DNA of 35,332 nt from Nodosilinea sp. LEGE 07298 (lineage in GTDB: Bacteria > Cyanobacteriota > Cyanobacteriia > Phormidesmidales > Phormidesmidaceae): contig NZ_JADEXE010000038.1 of the NCBI RefSeq assembly GCF_015207265.1, positions 1 through 35,332 on the forward strand, in the 5' to 3' direction. The translations under genes were made by a program, and so were the position numbers. The notes beneath the pieces were generated by a model. That model worked only from the letters and a program-made list of their open reading frames with translations. It was not told where the DNA came from and did no database searches. Shown here piece by piece: positions 22,792 through 31,102 of the stretch. Numbering within the stretch: position 1 is the first letter of the stretch; each line of letters starts with the position of its first letter.

Positions 22792-25700
22792 ATGGCTGAT
22801 ATTCACTATTCACCTGAACTGGTGCAGGAATTTACCCGCTATTTTGCCGCTGGTTATGGCTTTAGCACCATCACCGATGCCCGATCATTTGCTTCTTCGG
22901 TCCTCGGGGAAGAGGTACGCCCAGGGCATGAGCTGGCCAAGCTCGTTGATGAAGCCGCCGAAGCTGCCATCGTCAGAGCTGCCCGCAGCATTGTCACAGG
23001 CTCGTTGGGGTCAGTGCAGACATTTCACCGCCTGGTGGATTTATACCAACGACAGCCATCCTTGACGGTGCGGTCATCGACCAGCGTCCAGCAACAGGCA
23101 TACAGCACGCCGGTGCCGATTGCGCAGCTGGCGGCCAGCCTGGCAGGCATCAACACGGGGACTACCGTTTATGAACCGAGTGCGGGACATGGGGCGTTGC
23201 TGTTACTGGCGCATCCAGAGATGGCGACGGTCAACGAACTGAACCCCGACCGCGCCGCCGATCTACGGGCGCAAGGGTTTGCGGTGACCACCGAAGATGC
23301 TTCCCTGTGGTTGCCCGAGACCTTGCATGATGTGGTGATCGCCAATCCACCGTTTGGGGCAGTCGCCAAGGAAGACGGTCAGAATCGACGGTTTGTGTTC
23401 GGACGGTTCGTCACCACCCAGATTGACCACGCGATTGCCCTCCAGGCATTGCAGGCGATGAAGCCTGACGGACGGGCGGTATTGATTCTGGGTGGCAAGA
23501 TGGGTGACGACGAGGCAAGCCGCAGCCAGCGGTACAACACCCGTGAAACCCGAGGTTTTTACCACACCCTCTACAACGGCTATAACGTCACCCGTCATTT
23601 TTCAGTGTGGGGTAGCCTGTATCGACGGCAGGGCGCAGGGTTTCCGATTGATCTGATCGTGATTGAAGGGCGTGGCGCATCCAGTCTGCCCTTGCCAGCG
23701 GCGCAAGTACCCCCTATTTACAAGGACTTTGACCAGTTAGCGGAACTGCTGCATGACCATGTACTTTCCCAACCCCAACGTGTGGGCTCCGTCCGAAGCC
23801 CCTCGCGTGCTGGCGGTACTGACCCCCAGCAACGAAACAACGCTGCTCCGCGCCCGATATCTGGAGCTACTGACGCGCCGGGTAGGGTGGCTGATCGAGC
23901 AATGGCTGCTGGAGGAAACCCCGACGGCGACGCAGGAGCTGCTGGAGGAAACCCCGACGGCGACGCAGGAGCTGCTGATGGCAACGGCCAACGCCATCGA
24001 CCCGTTGGAGATAACGCCGACTTGGGACGGGGAGCCGGTGAGCTGGCAGCGCAACTGGAGCCGAACACTGGTGCAACGCCTGCCCAACATCCAGCAAGCC
24101 CTGACCGCCCAGGCGATCACCTTTCCCGTAACGATCATCAAGGATCGCCACGAGAAGCAGTGGTTGCTGGGGATGTTTCACATGGAAGACCTGCAACCGA
24201 ACCTGGCGGAGTGGCTGGGGGAGATGCGCCTGCTGTAGAGGAACGCAAACAGGTTCCCTACATTCCTAAAAGCCAGGGCGAACCTGTCGGCACTCAGGTG
24301 CCGGTGAACATGGGGACAGCCCTACGCCGCGCCCTCACCGCCCTGGAAGGCATGGTGGGGCCAGTCGATACCTACGTCATGGATCGCCTCGACTACGACA
24401 GTCGGGACGCCCTGTATCAGGCATTGAGCGCGGAACAGATTGACGCCTGTGCTTTGGCGATTGCCAACATGGAGCGCGGTAGCGGCTTTATCTTGGGCGA
24501 TCAAACAGGCGTTGGTAAAGGGCGGGTAGTGGCCGCCATGATTCGCTACGCCCGCCGCATGGGCGTGTTACCTATTTTCGTGACGCGGGATACCCCGCTG
24601 TACGCCGATATTATTCGGGATTTGAATGACATTGGGATGCCTGGCTTTAACCCGCTGGTGACCAACAGCAATCTCAAACTGCCCTTACCTGATGGGCGCA
24701 TCCTGAAAACCGATACCACCCTGCACAAGCAGATGCTGGAGCAGTTGGTGGACGGTGGGCCGCTGCGGGGCTACGACGGCATTTTCACCACCTATCACCA
24801 GATGCAGACGGTACGCGGCCAAGAGACCACCCGCCGTGCTTTCCTGCGACGGTTTGCCGAAAACAGCTTGCTGATTCTCGATGAGAGCCACGAGGCTGGT
24901 GGTTCGATGAGTGATCGCCGTAAAGGTCAGGAGAATTGCGCCCCCAACCGTGCTGATTTCGCCCGTCAACTGGTGCATACAGCGCAAGGTGTGGTGTATT
25001 CCAGTGCCACCTATGCCAAAGCTCCTGAGGTCATGGACCTGTATGCCCGCACCGACATGGCAAAGGCAGTCGATGGAATGGGGTCGCTCACCTCGATGGT
25101 GGCTTATGGCGGCGTGCCTCTGCAACAGACCTTGGCCACCATGCTGACCGAGGCGGGGCAGTACTGCCGCCGCGAGCGTTCATTTGAAGGGGTGCGCTTC
25201 GATCCCGCGATTGTGCCAGTGGATCGGGACGTGGCGGAGAACATATCCCGCATCATGGCGGGCATCATGCAGTTTGACCGCTGCAAGCAGAAGGCGGTCA
25301 AAGGGATGGACAAACGCCTGAAGTCAGAGGCTAAGGCGGTGCTGGCGGACGGCTCGACGGGGTCAGCGGGTGCATCCAGCACCAACTTCACCAGCATCAT
25401 GCATAACCTGATCGATCAGATGCTGTTCGCCCTGAAAGCCGAGGCAACCGTTCAACAGTCATTAAGCCTGCTGCGGCAAGACAGACGGGAAAAACCCGTG
25501 ATTGCCGTCGCCAACACCATGGGCAGTTTCATCCAGATGTATGCCACCCAGCATGACCTGGCGGTGGGCGATGCACTGGATATGGACTTTGGCGACCTAC
25601 TCCGCCGCTACCTAGAGCGTAGCCGTGATGTGATTGTTGGTGATGCCTACGGCGAGAAACGCCGGGTCCACCTCAGCGATGATGATCTGAGTGATGAGGG

Positions 25701-28700
25701 GCTATCCCACTATCAAGATGTGCTGGCACTGATTGCGGAAACCGATTTCAGCGGCGTACCCGTCAGCCCGATTGATTACATTATCCAGCGGCTAGCGGCG
25801 GAGGGATTCCGCGTCGGTGAGGTCACAGGACGCGAACACATCATTGCCTATGGGGCGGATGGCGACGCCACCTATAGACGGCGGACAGCGGAGGAACGCA
25901 GCAAGCGCACGGCGGTGGAGACGGTTAAAGCCTTTAATGCGGGGCATCTGGATGCGATTATCCTCAACCGCTCTGGCTCGACGGGGATTTCCCTGCACGC
26001 TTCAGCGGCATTTGCCGATCAATCCCCACGTCACATGTTGCTGGCTCAATGTGAGCGCGATATTAACCTTGTTATGCAGATGTTGGGGCGCATTCACCGT
26101 ACAGGACAGGTGGTGCCACCCAGCTTTACCCTGCTGATGGCGGACATCCCCGCCGAGAAACGCCCTGGCATTGTCTTGATGCGCAAGATGGCCTCGCTGA
26201 ATGCCAACACCACGGCAGCCCGCTCCAGCGGCATTGCCTTGGAGGATGTGCCTGATTTTCTGAATGAGTATGGCGATCAGGTGGTGGCCGAGCTGATGCT
26301 GTTCCACCCTGACATTCATGAGCGGCTCGACTACCCGTTGCAGGATGTGGACAGCGGGCACAGCGATGCTGAAGCCACCAAGCGGGTAACGGGGCGTATT
26401 CCGTTGTTGCCGCTGGCGGATCAGGAATCCCTGTATGACCTGATCGAACAACGCTACACCGCCTTTTTGCGGCAGCAGGAAGCCCTGGGTGAATCGCTAC
26501 TGGAAGCCAGCACCCTTGATCTGGATGCCAAAACGATGGCACGGATGGAAATTCAGCCCGCTGATCCAGAGGAAACCTCGCCATTTTGTGGGGCGGTGTA
26601 TCTGGAGGCGGTGGACGTGAAAACCCCACGCAAGCCCTACCCCACCCTGCAAGTGGTCAACACGGTGCGCAAGAACCTGGGGCTGGGTGAAGTCAAAACC
26701 GTTGCCGAGCATGACTTTACGGCGACAGCGACCTGTGCCACGGCGACCGTCGGTGATGTGGTCGAGGCATTGGAGAAGGAAGCGAGATTCTATCGGCTGT
26801 TCAAGGGTGATCGCGCCAAAGCCATTGATACCCAACTGGCTCATGTACGCGGGATATTGGCTGAGTTCATCCCTGGTCAGCGGGTGCGCTTGGTCACGGG
26901 TAAGGGCGACGTGACCTATGGCGTGGTGGCGAAGGTCTGGCGACCTATGGAGGGCAAGGGCAGCCCCGCAGCCCCATCGGCGTGGGAAGTACACCTGCTA
27001 TTGACCGATTCCCTACAAGAAATCAGCCTGCCGTTGTCGCGCATCAACACGGGCAAGGACAATGCGGCCACCTTGACGGTGCAAGAACATGACGCGGCGG
27101 GGGATGAGATTTACAGCAGTTTTGACCTGCGGCAAAGCCATAACCGCGAAACACGGCAGATGTTCACGGGCAATCTGCTGCGAGCCTACGGCAAATACCC
27201 AGGGCATTTGGTCAACTTCACCGACCAACAGGGGCGGATTCGGCAGGGATTACTCACAGGACGCGGTTTTGACATTGAGCGATCACTGGAGCAAGAACCC
27301 GTGTTGTTGCCAACTCTGGGCGATGCGCGGCGGTTTTTGTTCGATGAGATGGGGGGTAAGGGGCAACTGAAGACCCGCGAAGGGCTGCTGACCGTCAAAG
27401 CAGGCAAAGACGGCGGGTTGGTGCTGATCACCAGCAAAGCCAAAGAAATCGGCGGGCAGTATTTTCTGAATGACCAGCTGCTGACCGCCGCCGGTGCCGA
27501 GTTCTTCTCGGTGGCGGATCGCATGGAGTGCCATGTTGATCCTGATCGGGTGGATATCGTGCTGGCCACCTTGGTGCATGACCTCAAAAAGAACCTGTAC
27601 GCCTTTGAGCAGCGGGATCGGGCGCGAACGATGCTGGGGCAAGCCCTGCCAGCCTTCCAGGCGATACCCGAACCTGTCGTTCTTAAACCCTTAATACCCC
27701 CTGCTATCGCTTCAGATCAGGTGCAGCAGAGTGTAGCACCGCCGTCTGCCGCCCTGCCGCATGATGCAGCAACAGATGTAGCAGCGCATGGAGCAGAACC
27801 TGCGGATGTCGATGAAGAAGCCATTGCCCGCCAACAGCGGGTGTTGTCGCCGCTACAGGGTGCAACAACACAACCGCCACGCTTGGCTACACCCTCGGGA
27901 CAGATGGGTGGAGCAGAACGGCAGGTTGCTCGCCTGCTGAACCGTGCCGATTTGTTGGAGGCGGTGATGCAGGGTGAGGATTTTCACCTGAAAGCCGAGA
28001 ATAACCCCTTCATCCCGTTGGTGGTGGAACGCCACGGTGAGTACCTGTACCTGACCCATTATCTGGAGCGTGGCGGTGACCTGTGCATCGACAGCGAGAT
28101 GGTCTTCAGCATTGATGGTCAGGGGCGGTTGTCGCTGTTGGAAACGGCGGTGTTTGGGCCCGTGGGGGAATCCCGCAGCCGTGATCGTGGCTTTGCAGGG
28201 GTATTTGCGCGGAATCTGTTGCGGCAGGGCTTCGCTGAGGCCCTGCAACGCGCCTGGTCGAACCAATCTGAACCGCCAGAACCAGAGCCGGTGGTGGCGG
28301 AGGAGCTGGAGCAATTGTCGCTGTTTGAATTGAGTGCGATCAGTGCAGAGGTACAGACTGGCACCACCACCGATCCATCGCGGGAGCAAAACCCCGTTCC
28401 ATCGTTAGCGGATCTGTGGGCATGGGGGCGAGCCGCCCGCGATCTCAACTTGCCCCGACAACAGCAGATGCAGATTCGCGCCCTGACCAGCAAGGTGCAG
28501 CAAGAACAGCCCGTGACCTTCACGGCGGCAGTGTTGCAGCACATGCAGGCGGATATAGAACGCTACGAACCCTTCCAGCAACGCGGTGCAACAGTGGTTG
28601 CCACAGCCCGCGACATCCTGCAACAGGTCGGGCATCGTGATGGGCGCAATGGCTTGACCTTTGGTGGCCGTATTTATGAACTACGCCAGCAGGGTGATCG

Positions 28701-28848
28701 CCTCGATGTTTGGAAGCGATCAGGGCGAAAAACCGAAATCATCCTACAAGCTATGGGGGAACGGGTGCAGCGCACCACGGTGACAGAGGAAGACCTGCGG
28801 CGGTTTGAGGTACTGACCGCCCGCTTGCAGGCGCGTGGCGCAGCCTAA
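22792..28848 (+). CDS. Giant N6-adenine methylase / Strawberry-notch-type helicase fusion
   Basis: The frame encodes 2018 aa. A methylase domain (about 1-310) has motif I EPSAGHG at 128-134 and NPPFG at 185-189. A superfamily-2 helicase region of Strawberry-notch type has Walker A DQTGVGKGR at 570-578, DESH at 697-700, motif III-like VYSSATYAK, GSTGISLHASAAFADQSPRH and motif VI QMLGRIHRTGQ at 1096-1106. A long C-terminal part (about 1300-2018) has no named domain. Such proteins occur on large plasmids and phages near ArdC and are thought to protect DNA from host defence. Between methylase and helicase (about 322-482) the frame is low complexity (G/A/P/D-rich), and a protein-like ORF lies there in the +1 frame. 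That raises the question whether this is one protein or a reading through an intervening gene. Confidence 0.85.
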   Translation: MADIHYSPELVQEFTRYFAAGYGFSTITDARSFASSVLGEEVRPGHELAKLVDEAAEAAIVRAARSIVTGSLGSVQTFHRLVDLYQRQPSLTVRSSTSVQQQAYSTPVPIAQLAASLAGINTGTTVYEPSAGHGALLLLAHPEMATVNELNPDRAADLRAQGFAVTTEDASLWLPETLHDVVIANPPFGAVAKEDGQNRRFVFGRFVTTQIDHAIALQALQAMKPDGRAVLILGGKMGDDEASRSQRYNTRETRGFYHTLYNGYNVTRHFSVWGSLYRRQGAGFPIDLIVIEGRGASSLPLPAAQVPPIYKDFDQLAELLHDHVLSQPQRVGSVRSPSRAGGTDPQQRNNAAPRPISGATDAPGRVADRAMAAGGNPDGDAGAAGGNPDGDAGAADGNGQRHRPVGDNADLGRGAGELAAQLEPNTGATPAQHPASPDRPGDHLSRNDHQGSPREAVVAGDVSHGRPATEPGGVAGGDAPAVEERKQVPYIPKSQGEPVGTQVPVNMGTALRRALTALEGMVGPVDTYVMDRLDYDSRDALYQALSAEQIDACALAIANMERGSGFILGDQTGVGKGRVVAAMIRYARRMGVLPIFVTRDTPLYADIIRDLNDIGMPGFNPLVTNSNLKLPLPDGRILKTDTTLHKQMLEQLVDGGPLRGYDGIFTTYHQMQTVRGQETTRRAFLRRFAENSLLILDESHEAGGSMSDRRKGQENCAPNRADFARQLVHTAQGVVYSSATYAKAPEVMDLYARTDMAKAVDGMGSLTSMVAYGGVPLQQTLATMLTEAGQYCRRERSFEGVRFDPAIVPVDRDVAENISRIMAGIMQFDRCKQKAVKGMDKRLKSEAKAVLADGSTGSAGASSTNFTSIMHNLIDQMLFALKAEATVQQSLSLLRQDRREKPVIAVANTMGSFIQMYATQHDLAVGDALDMDFGDLLRRYLERSRDVIVGDAYGEKRRVHLSDDDLSDEGLSHYQDVLALIAETDFSGVPVSPIDYIIQRLAAEGFRVGEVTGREHIIAYGADGDATYRRRTAEERSKRTAVETVKAFNAGHLDAIILNRSGSTGISLHASAAFADQSPRHMLLAQCERDINLVMQMLGRIHRTGQVVPPSFTLLMADIPAEKRPGIVLMRKMASLNANTTAARSSGIALEDVPDFLNEYGDQVVAELMLFHPDIHERLDYPLQDVDSGHSDAEATKRVTGRIPLLPLADQESLYDLIEQRYTAFLRQQEALGESLLEASTLDLDAKTMARMEIQPADPEETSPFCGAVYLEAVDVKTPRKPYPTLQVVNTVRKNLGLGEVKTVAEHDFTATATCATATVGDVVEALEKEARFYRLFKGDRAKAIDTQLAHVRGILAEFIPGQRVRLVTGKGDVTYGVVAKVWRPMEGKGSPAAPSAWEVHLLLTDSLQEISLPLSRINTGKDNAATLTVQEHDAAGDEIYSSFDLRQSHNRETRQMFTGNLLRAYGKYPGHLVNFTDQQGRIRQGLLTGRGFDIERSLEQEPVLLPTLGDARRFLFDEMGGKGQLKTREGLLTVKAGKDGGLVLITSKAKEIGGQYFLNDQLLTAAGAEFFSVADRMECHVDPDRVDIVLATLVHDLKKNLYAFEQRDRARTMLGQALPAFQAIPEPVVLKPLIPPAIASDQVQQSVAPPSAALPHDAATDVAAHGAEPADVDEEAIARQQRVLSPLQGATTQPPRLATPSGQMGGAERQVARLLNRADLLEAVMQGEDFHLKAENNPFIPLVVERHGEYLYLTHYLERGGDLCIDSEMVFSIDGQGRLSLLETAVFGPVGESRSRDRGFAGVFARNLLRQGFAEALQRAWSNQSEPPEPEPVVAEELEQLSLFELSAISAEVQTGTTTDPSREQNPVPSLADLWAWGRAARDLNLPRQQQMQIRALTSKVQQEQPVTFTAAVLQHMQADIERYEPFQQRGATVVATARDILQQVGHRDGRNGLTFGGRIYELRQQGDRLDVWKRSGRKTEIILQAMGERVQRTTVTEEDLRRFEVLTARLQARGAA
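23753..24238 (+). CDS. Candidate overlapping gene (161 aa) in +1 frame inside the methylase-helicase gene
   Basis: The ORF starts at ATG 23753 (a second ATG at 23759) just after the methylase domain and stops at TAG 24238, just before the helicase segment resumes. Its product is tryptophan- and leucine-rich and looks globular: RARYLELLTRRVGWLIEQWL, then FPVTIIKDRHEKQWLLGMF. The annotated frame here is low complexity. Over the last 38 codons I count G or C at the third position in 32 of 38 in this frame and 10 of 38 in the annotated one; the genes nearby favour G/C. Other frames, including minus-strand ones, are also open here, which tempers the claim. It may be an overprinted gene, or the native sequence of the linker reached by frameshifting. 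No family recognised. Confidence 0.5.
   Translation: MTMYFPNPNVWAPSEAPRVLAVLTPSNETTLLRARYLELLTRRVGWLIEQWLLEETPTATQELLEETPTATQELLMATANAIDPLEITPTWDGEPVSWQRNWSRTLVQRLPNIQQALTAQAITFPVTIIKDRHEKQWLLGMFHMEDLQPNLAEWLGEMRLL
23906..23971. repeat. Tandem 33-bp direct repeat (two copies)
   Basis: Two identical 33-base units (23906-23938 and 23939-23971) begin with CTGCTGGAGGAAACC. The unit is a multiple of three, so it duplicates EETPTATQELL in the +1 frame and AGGNPDGDAGA in the annotated frame without disturbing either. Confidence 0.8.
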
Positions 28849-28883
28849 GCCTGCCTTTACCCGCGTGCATTAAGCACCCCCCT

Positions 28884-29006
28884 GTGTTCTTTGGGTCGGT
28901 ACGCTGTGTTTATCAGGATTCCGACGGCGTGATTCAGAAAGGTGCGGGCAAACAGTTCGACAGCCTGCCTTCCGGGGCAGCCATCATCCTGCGACCGCGA
29001 GACTAG
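28884..29006 (+). CDS. Possible 40-aa protein or gene fragment
   Basis: From a GTG at 28884 the frame reads FFGSVRCVYQDSDGVIQKGA and ends SGAAIILRPRD before TAG. The composition is protein-like and it fills the gap between the giant gene and the ArdC leader. There is no ribosome site, so it may be a remnant of a longer gene. Confidence 0.25.
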   Translation: MFFGSVRCVYQDSDGVIQKGAGKQFDSLPSGAAIILRPRD

Positions 29007-29047
29007 ATGTAAGCAAGTATGCATAAATGAGAGTGAGAGTTGATTGG

Positions 29048-29080
29048 GTCGGGGGTGAACCCGACAGGACAGAGAGAGCG
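29048..29080 (+). promoter_or_regulatory. Leader hairpin plus AGGA/AGAGAG motif (copy 2)
   Basis: GTCGGG (29048-29053) and CCCGAC (29060-29065) enclose GGTGAA and are followed by AGGACAGAGAGAGCG. It is a near copy of the leader before the primase gene at 15088. The longer stem pairs by matching changes on both sides, which suggests selection on the hairpin. Confidence 0.5.
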
Positions 29081-29123
29081 TTTCCGCTGGCGGGTGTGTT
29101 TAACCCCACAGAGGAGACCTGTC

Positions 29124-30050
29124 ATGACTCAGCCCCGCAAGGATGTTTACGCCCTTGTCACCCATCAGATTATTCAAGCCTTAGAACAGGGTGTGCGCCC
29201 GTGGATGAAGCCATGGGACAGCACCCATCTCAATGGTCGGGTGACCATGCCCCGCCGTGCCACAGGCGAAAGCTATCGCGGTATCAACATCCTGCTGTTA
29301 TGGGGGGCGGCGATCACCGCTGGTTACGACAACCCCATCTGGATGACGGTGAAACAGGCGAACAAGCATCAAGCCAACGTCCGTAAGGGCGAGAAAGGCA
29401 CGATGGTGGTTTATGCCGACACCTTCAGCAAAACCGAAACCAACGACAAAGGCGAGGATGTCGCGGTCGCGATTCCTTATCTGAAGAGCTATACCGTCTT
29501 CAACTGTGCCCAGATTGAGGGACTTTCCGCGCATTTTTATCAGGCAGCCCCACCCACATCATTAGAGAATGTCGTCACCCGTGATCAGCGGCTTGATGCG
29601 TACTTCGCGGCCACTAGGGCAGACCTAAGGCACGGCGGCAATCGCGCCTTTTACAGCATCACCCATGATTATGTGCAGATGCCGCCGCTTGAGGCTTTCC
29701 ACGACTCCGAGAGCTATTACGCCACCCTGGGGCATGAAATGGTGCATTGGACCCGCCATGAGCAGCGGCTCAACCGTGATTTTGGGCGGAAACAGTGGGG
29801 TGATGAAGGCTATGCCCAAGAAGAGCTGGTTGCCGAAATGGGGGCAGCGTTCCTGTGTGCTGCCTTGGACATCACGCCAGAGGTCAGAGATGACCATGCC
29901 GCCTACATCGACAGCTGGCTGAAAGTGCTGCGTGATGACAAACGGGCGTTGTTTAAGGCGGCTTCCTACGCCCAGAAGGCGGTTGATTACCTGAACAGCT
30001 TGCAAGCCCCTTGCACTGCGGAGACCTCACCAGACCAAGTGGCAGCTTAA
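29124..30050 (+). CDS. ArdC-like antirestriction protein with zinc peptidase domain
   Basis: This 308-codon gene starts at ATG 29124, with GAGGAG (29111-29116) 7 bases before it. The N-terminal domain (RKDVYALVTHQIIQALEQGV, then PWMKPWD and GESYRGINILLLW) is the single-strand DNA binding domain of the ArdC/TraC1-type family (DUF1738 type). The C-terminal domain is a zinc metallopeptidase with HEMVH at 204-208 and E238 (VAEMGAAFL) as probable third ligand. ArdC protects incoming plasmid DNA from restriction during conjugation and is carried into the recipient in some systems. It follows the methylase-helicase gene, an arrangement consistent with an anti-defence block. Confidence 0.9.
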   Translation: MTQPRKDVYALVTHQIIQALEQGVRPWMKPWDSTHLNGRVTMPRRATGESYRGINILLLWGAAITAGYDNPIWMTVKQANKHQANVRKGEKGTMVVYADTFSKTETNDKGEDVAVAIPYLKSYTVFNCAQIEGLSAHFYQAAPPTSLENVVTRDQRLDAYFAATRADLRHGGNRAFYSITHDYVQMPPLEAFHDSESYYATLGHEMVHWTRHEQRLNRDFGRKQWGDEGYAQEELVAEMGAAFLCAALDITPEVRDDHAAYIDSWLKVLRDDKRALFKAASYAQKAVDYLNSLQAPCTAETSPDQVAA

Positions 30051-30087
30051 CAACAACGCCCACCATAAGCAGGAGTGCCCCCTGCCT

Positions 30088-30198
30088 ATGTGTATACATG
30101 TTCTTAGGTACGCATTTTTGCATACAAAAATGTCACCATGCAGACACTATGACATGTCGTCATGCCGCCAAGAGTTAGAGGGCTGCCTTGTGAAGGGT
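30088..30198 (+). promoter_or_regulatory. Control region A: ATGTGTATACATGT site, hairpin and conserved leader block
   Basis: The site ATGTGTATACATGT (30088-30101) is followed by an 8-bp hairpin, CATTTTTG / CAAAAATG (30113-30132), a GACATGTC palindrome (30151-30158) and the block GTCATGCCGCCAAGAGT...TGTGAAGGGT (30159-30198). The site and the block recur before the GHKL gene at 30977-31045. This is the only content of the roughly 200-base gap before the 217-aa gene. Confidence 0.55.
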
Positions 30199-30259
30199 GA
30201 GGATGCCATGGACAAGAGATAGGTCATAGGCATCTGCCACACCAACGATGGAGCAGACG

Positions 30260-30913
30260 ATGGGCAAGTGTCCCTATGACTTTTCCCTGCGATCACGGCA
30301 GGATATCATCACCTTTTTAACCCGCAGGGGGCGATCTTATTTCACTTGGCGCACAGGCTACGCCCCCCTGACCTGGAACATCAAGTGCCACCGTTATGAC
30401 AACAGTGGTCATAATCGTGGACGGAAAGACTATCCCATTAACTGCGCCTATGATGCCGTCTGGTCGGCATGGCTGGAACAGATCGCCAACCCCTGCACGG
30501 GGGAACGTAACGAGGATCGCCTATTCTGGCAGGCTTGCGAGGATGGCTTGCGCGACTATCGGTATGGTTATGCCACCGTCTGGCCAGGGGAAGAGATTGA
30601 CGGCAAGTTCATAGTGTTGGGGCGTTCAGGCGGTTATCTGTGCTTAGAAAGCTGGAATGGTCATCGTTTGTGGCATCGCGGCAGCGGCGGAGCTGATGAC
30701 TTTCTTGATTGGTTGCGGGAATTGCCGTTCAGGCAGTTGCGCGAGCTGTACAAACTGGTGGTGTGTCTGGATCAGGACATCCAACCAGAAGCCGAAATAT
30801 CCTACCAATTTCATTTTCAACGGATGCAGTGGGAAGAAGAACACATTCACAAACTGGCGATGACCTTCCCCCATGAGGCGGTGGGCAACTACACCGCAGG
30901 GGCGTTCATTTAA
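30260..30913 (+). CDS. Conserved plasmid hypothetical protein
   Basis: I chose ATG 30260 because GGAG (30250-30253) lies 6 bases upstream; an ATG at 30248 would add four residues. The 217-aa product is rich in aromatic and charged residues (YFTWRTGYAPLTWNIKCHRY, FIVLGRSGGYLCLESWNGHR), with FLDWLRELPFRQLRELYKLV in the C-terminal half. It appears cytoplasmic and has no catalytic motif I recognise. It stands alone between two related control regions and is closed by a good terminator. Its placement with ArdC and the GHKL protein suggests a role in plasmid establishment; no function can be stated. Confidence 0.7.
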   Translation: MGKCPYDFSLRSRQDIITFLTRRGRSYFTWRTGYAPLTWNIKCHRYDNSGHNRGRKDYPINCAYDAVWSAWLEQIANPCTGERNEDRLFWQACEDGLRDYRYGYATVWPGEEIDGKFIVLGRSGGYLCLESWNGHRLWHRGSGGADDFLDWLRELPFRQLRELYKLVVCLDQDIQPEAEISYQFHFQRMQWEEEHIHKLAMTFPHEAVGNYTAGAFI

Positions 30914-30929
30914 TCGCGGTCAATCCATG

Positions 30930-30962
30930 CAGGCATACGGTGAGAACTGTATGCCTGTTTTT
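30930..30962 (+). terminator. Rho-independent terminator
   Basis: CAGGCATAC (30930-30938) and GTATGCCTG (30949-30957) form a 9-bp stem followed by TTTTT (30958-30962), 17 bases after the stop of the 217-aa gene. This is the clearest terminator in the window. Confidence 0.85.
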
Positions 30963-30976
30963 ACGCATGCATGAAG

Positions 30977-31045
30977 ATGTGTTTACATGTCTGCAAGACT
31001 GCCTGTTGTCATGCCGCCAAGAGTGAGAGGGATGCTGTGAAGGGT
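30977..31045 (+). promoter_or_regulatory. Control region B: ATGTGTTTACATGT site and conserved leader block
   Basis: ATGTGTTTACATGT (30977-30990) differs by one base from the site in region A. CTGCAAGACTG follows, and then the block GTCATGCCGCCAAGAGT...TGTGAAGGGT (31008-31045). The core of that block is identical to region A over its first 17 bases, and most of the rest matches. It lies before the GHKL ATPase gene. Confidence 0.55.
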
Positions 31046-31102
31046 TGAAACAAGGGAAGTCAGGCAGAGAGCCGTTTCTCGTCACAACCAACAGGAGGCA
31101 TT

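Noticed and set aside
23718-24141. Minus-strand open frames over the methylase-helicase linker
   Set aside because: Their products are serine/proline/alanine-rich and resemble read-through of GC-rich repeats; only the +1 frame looks globular.
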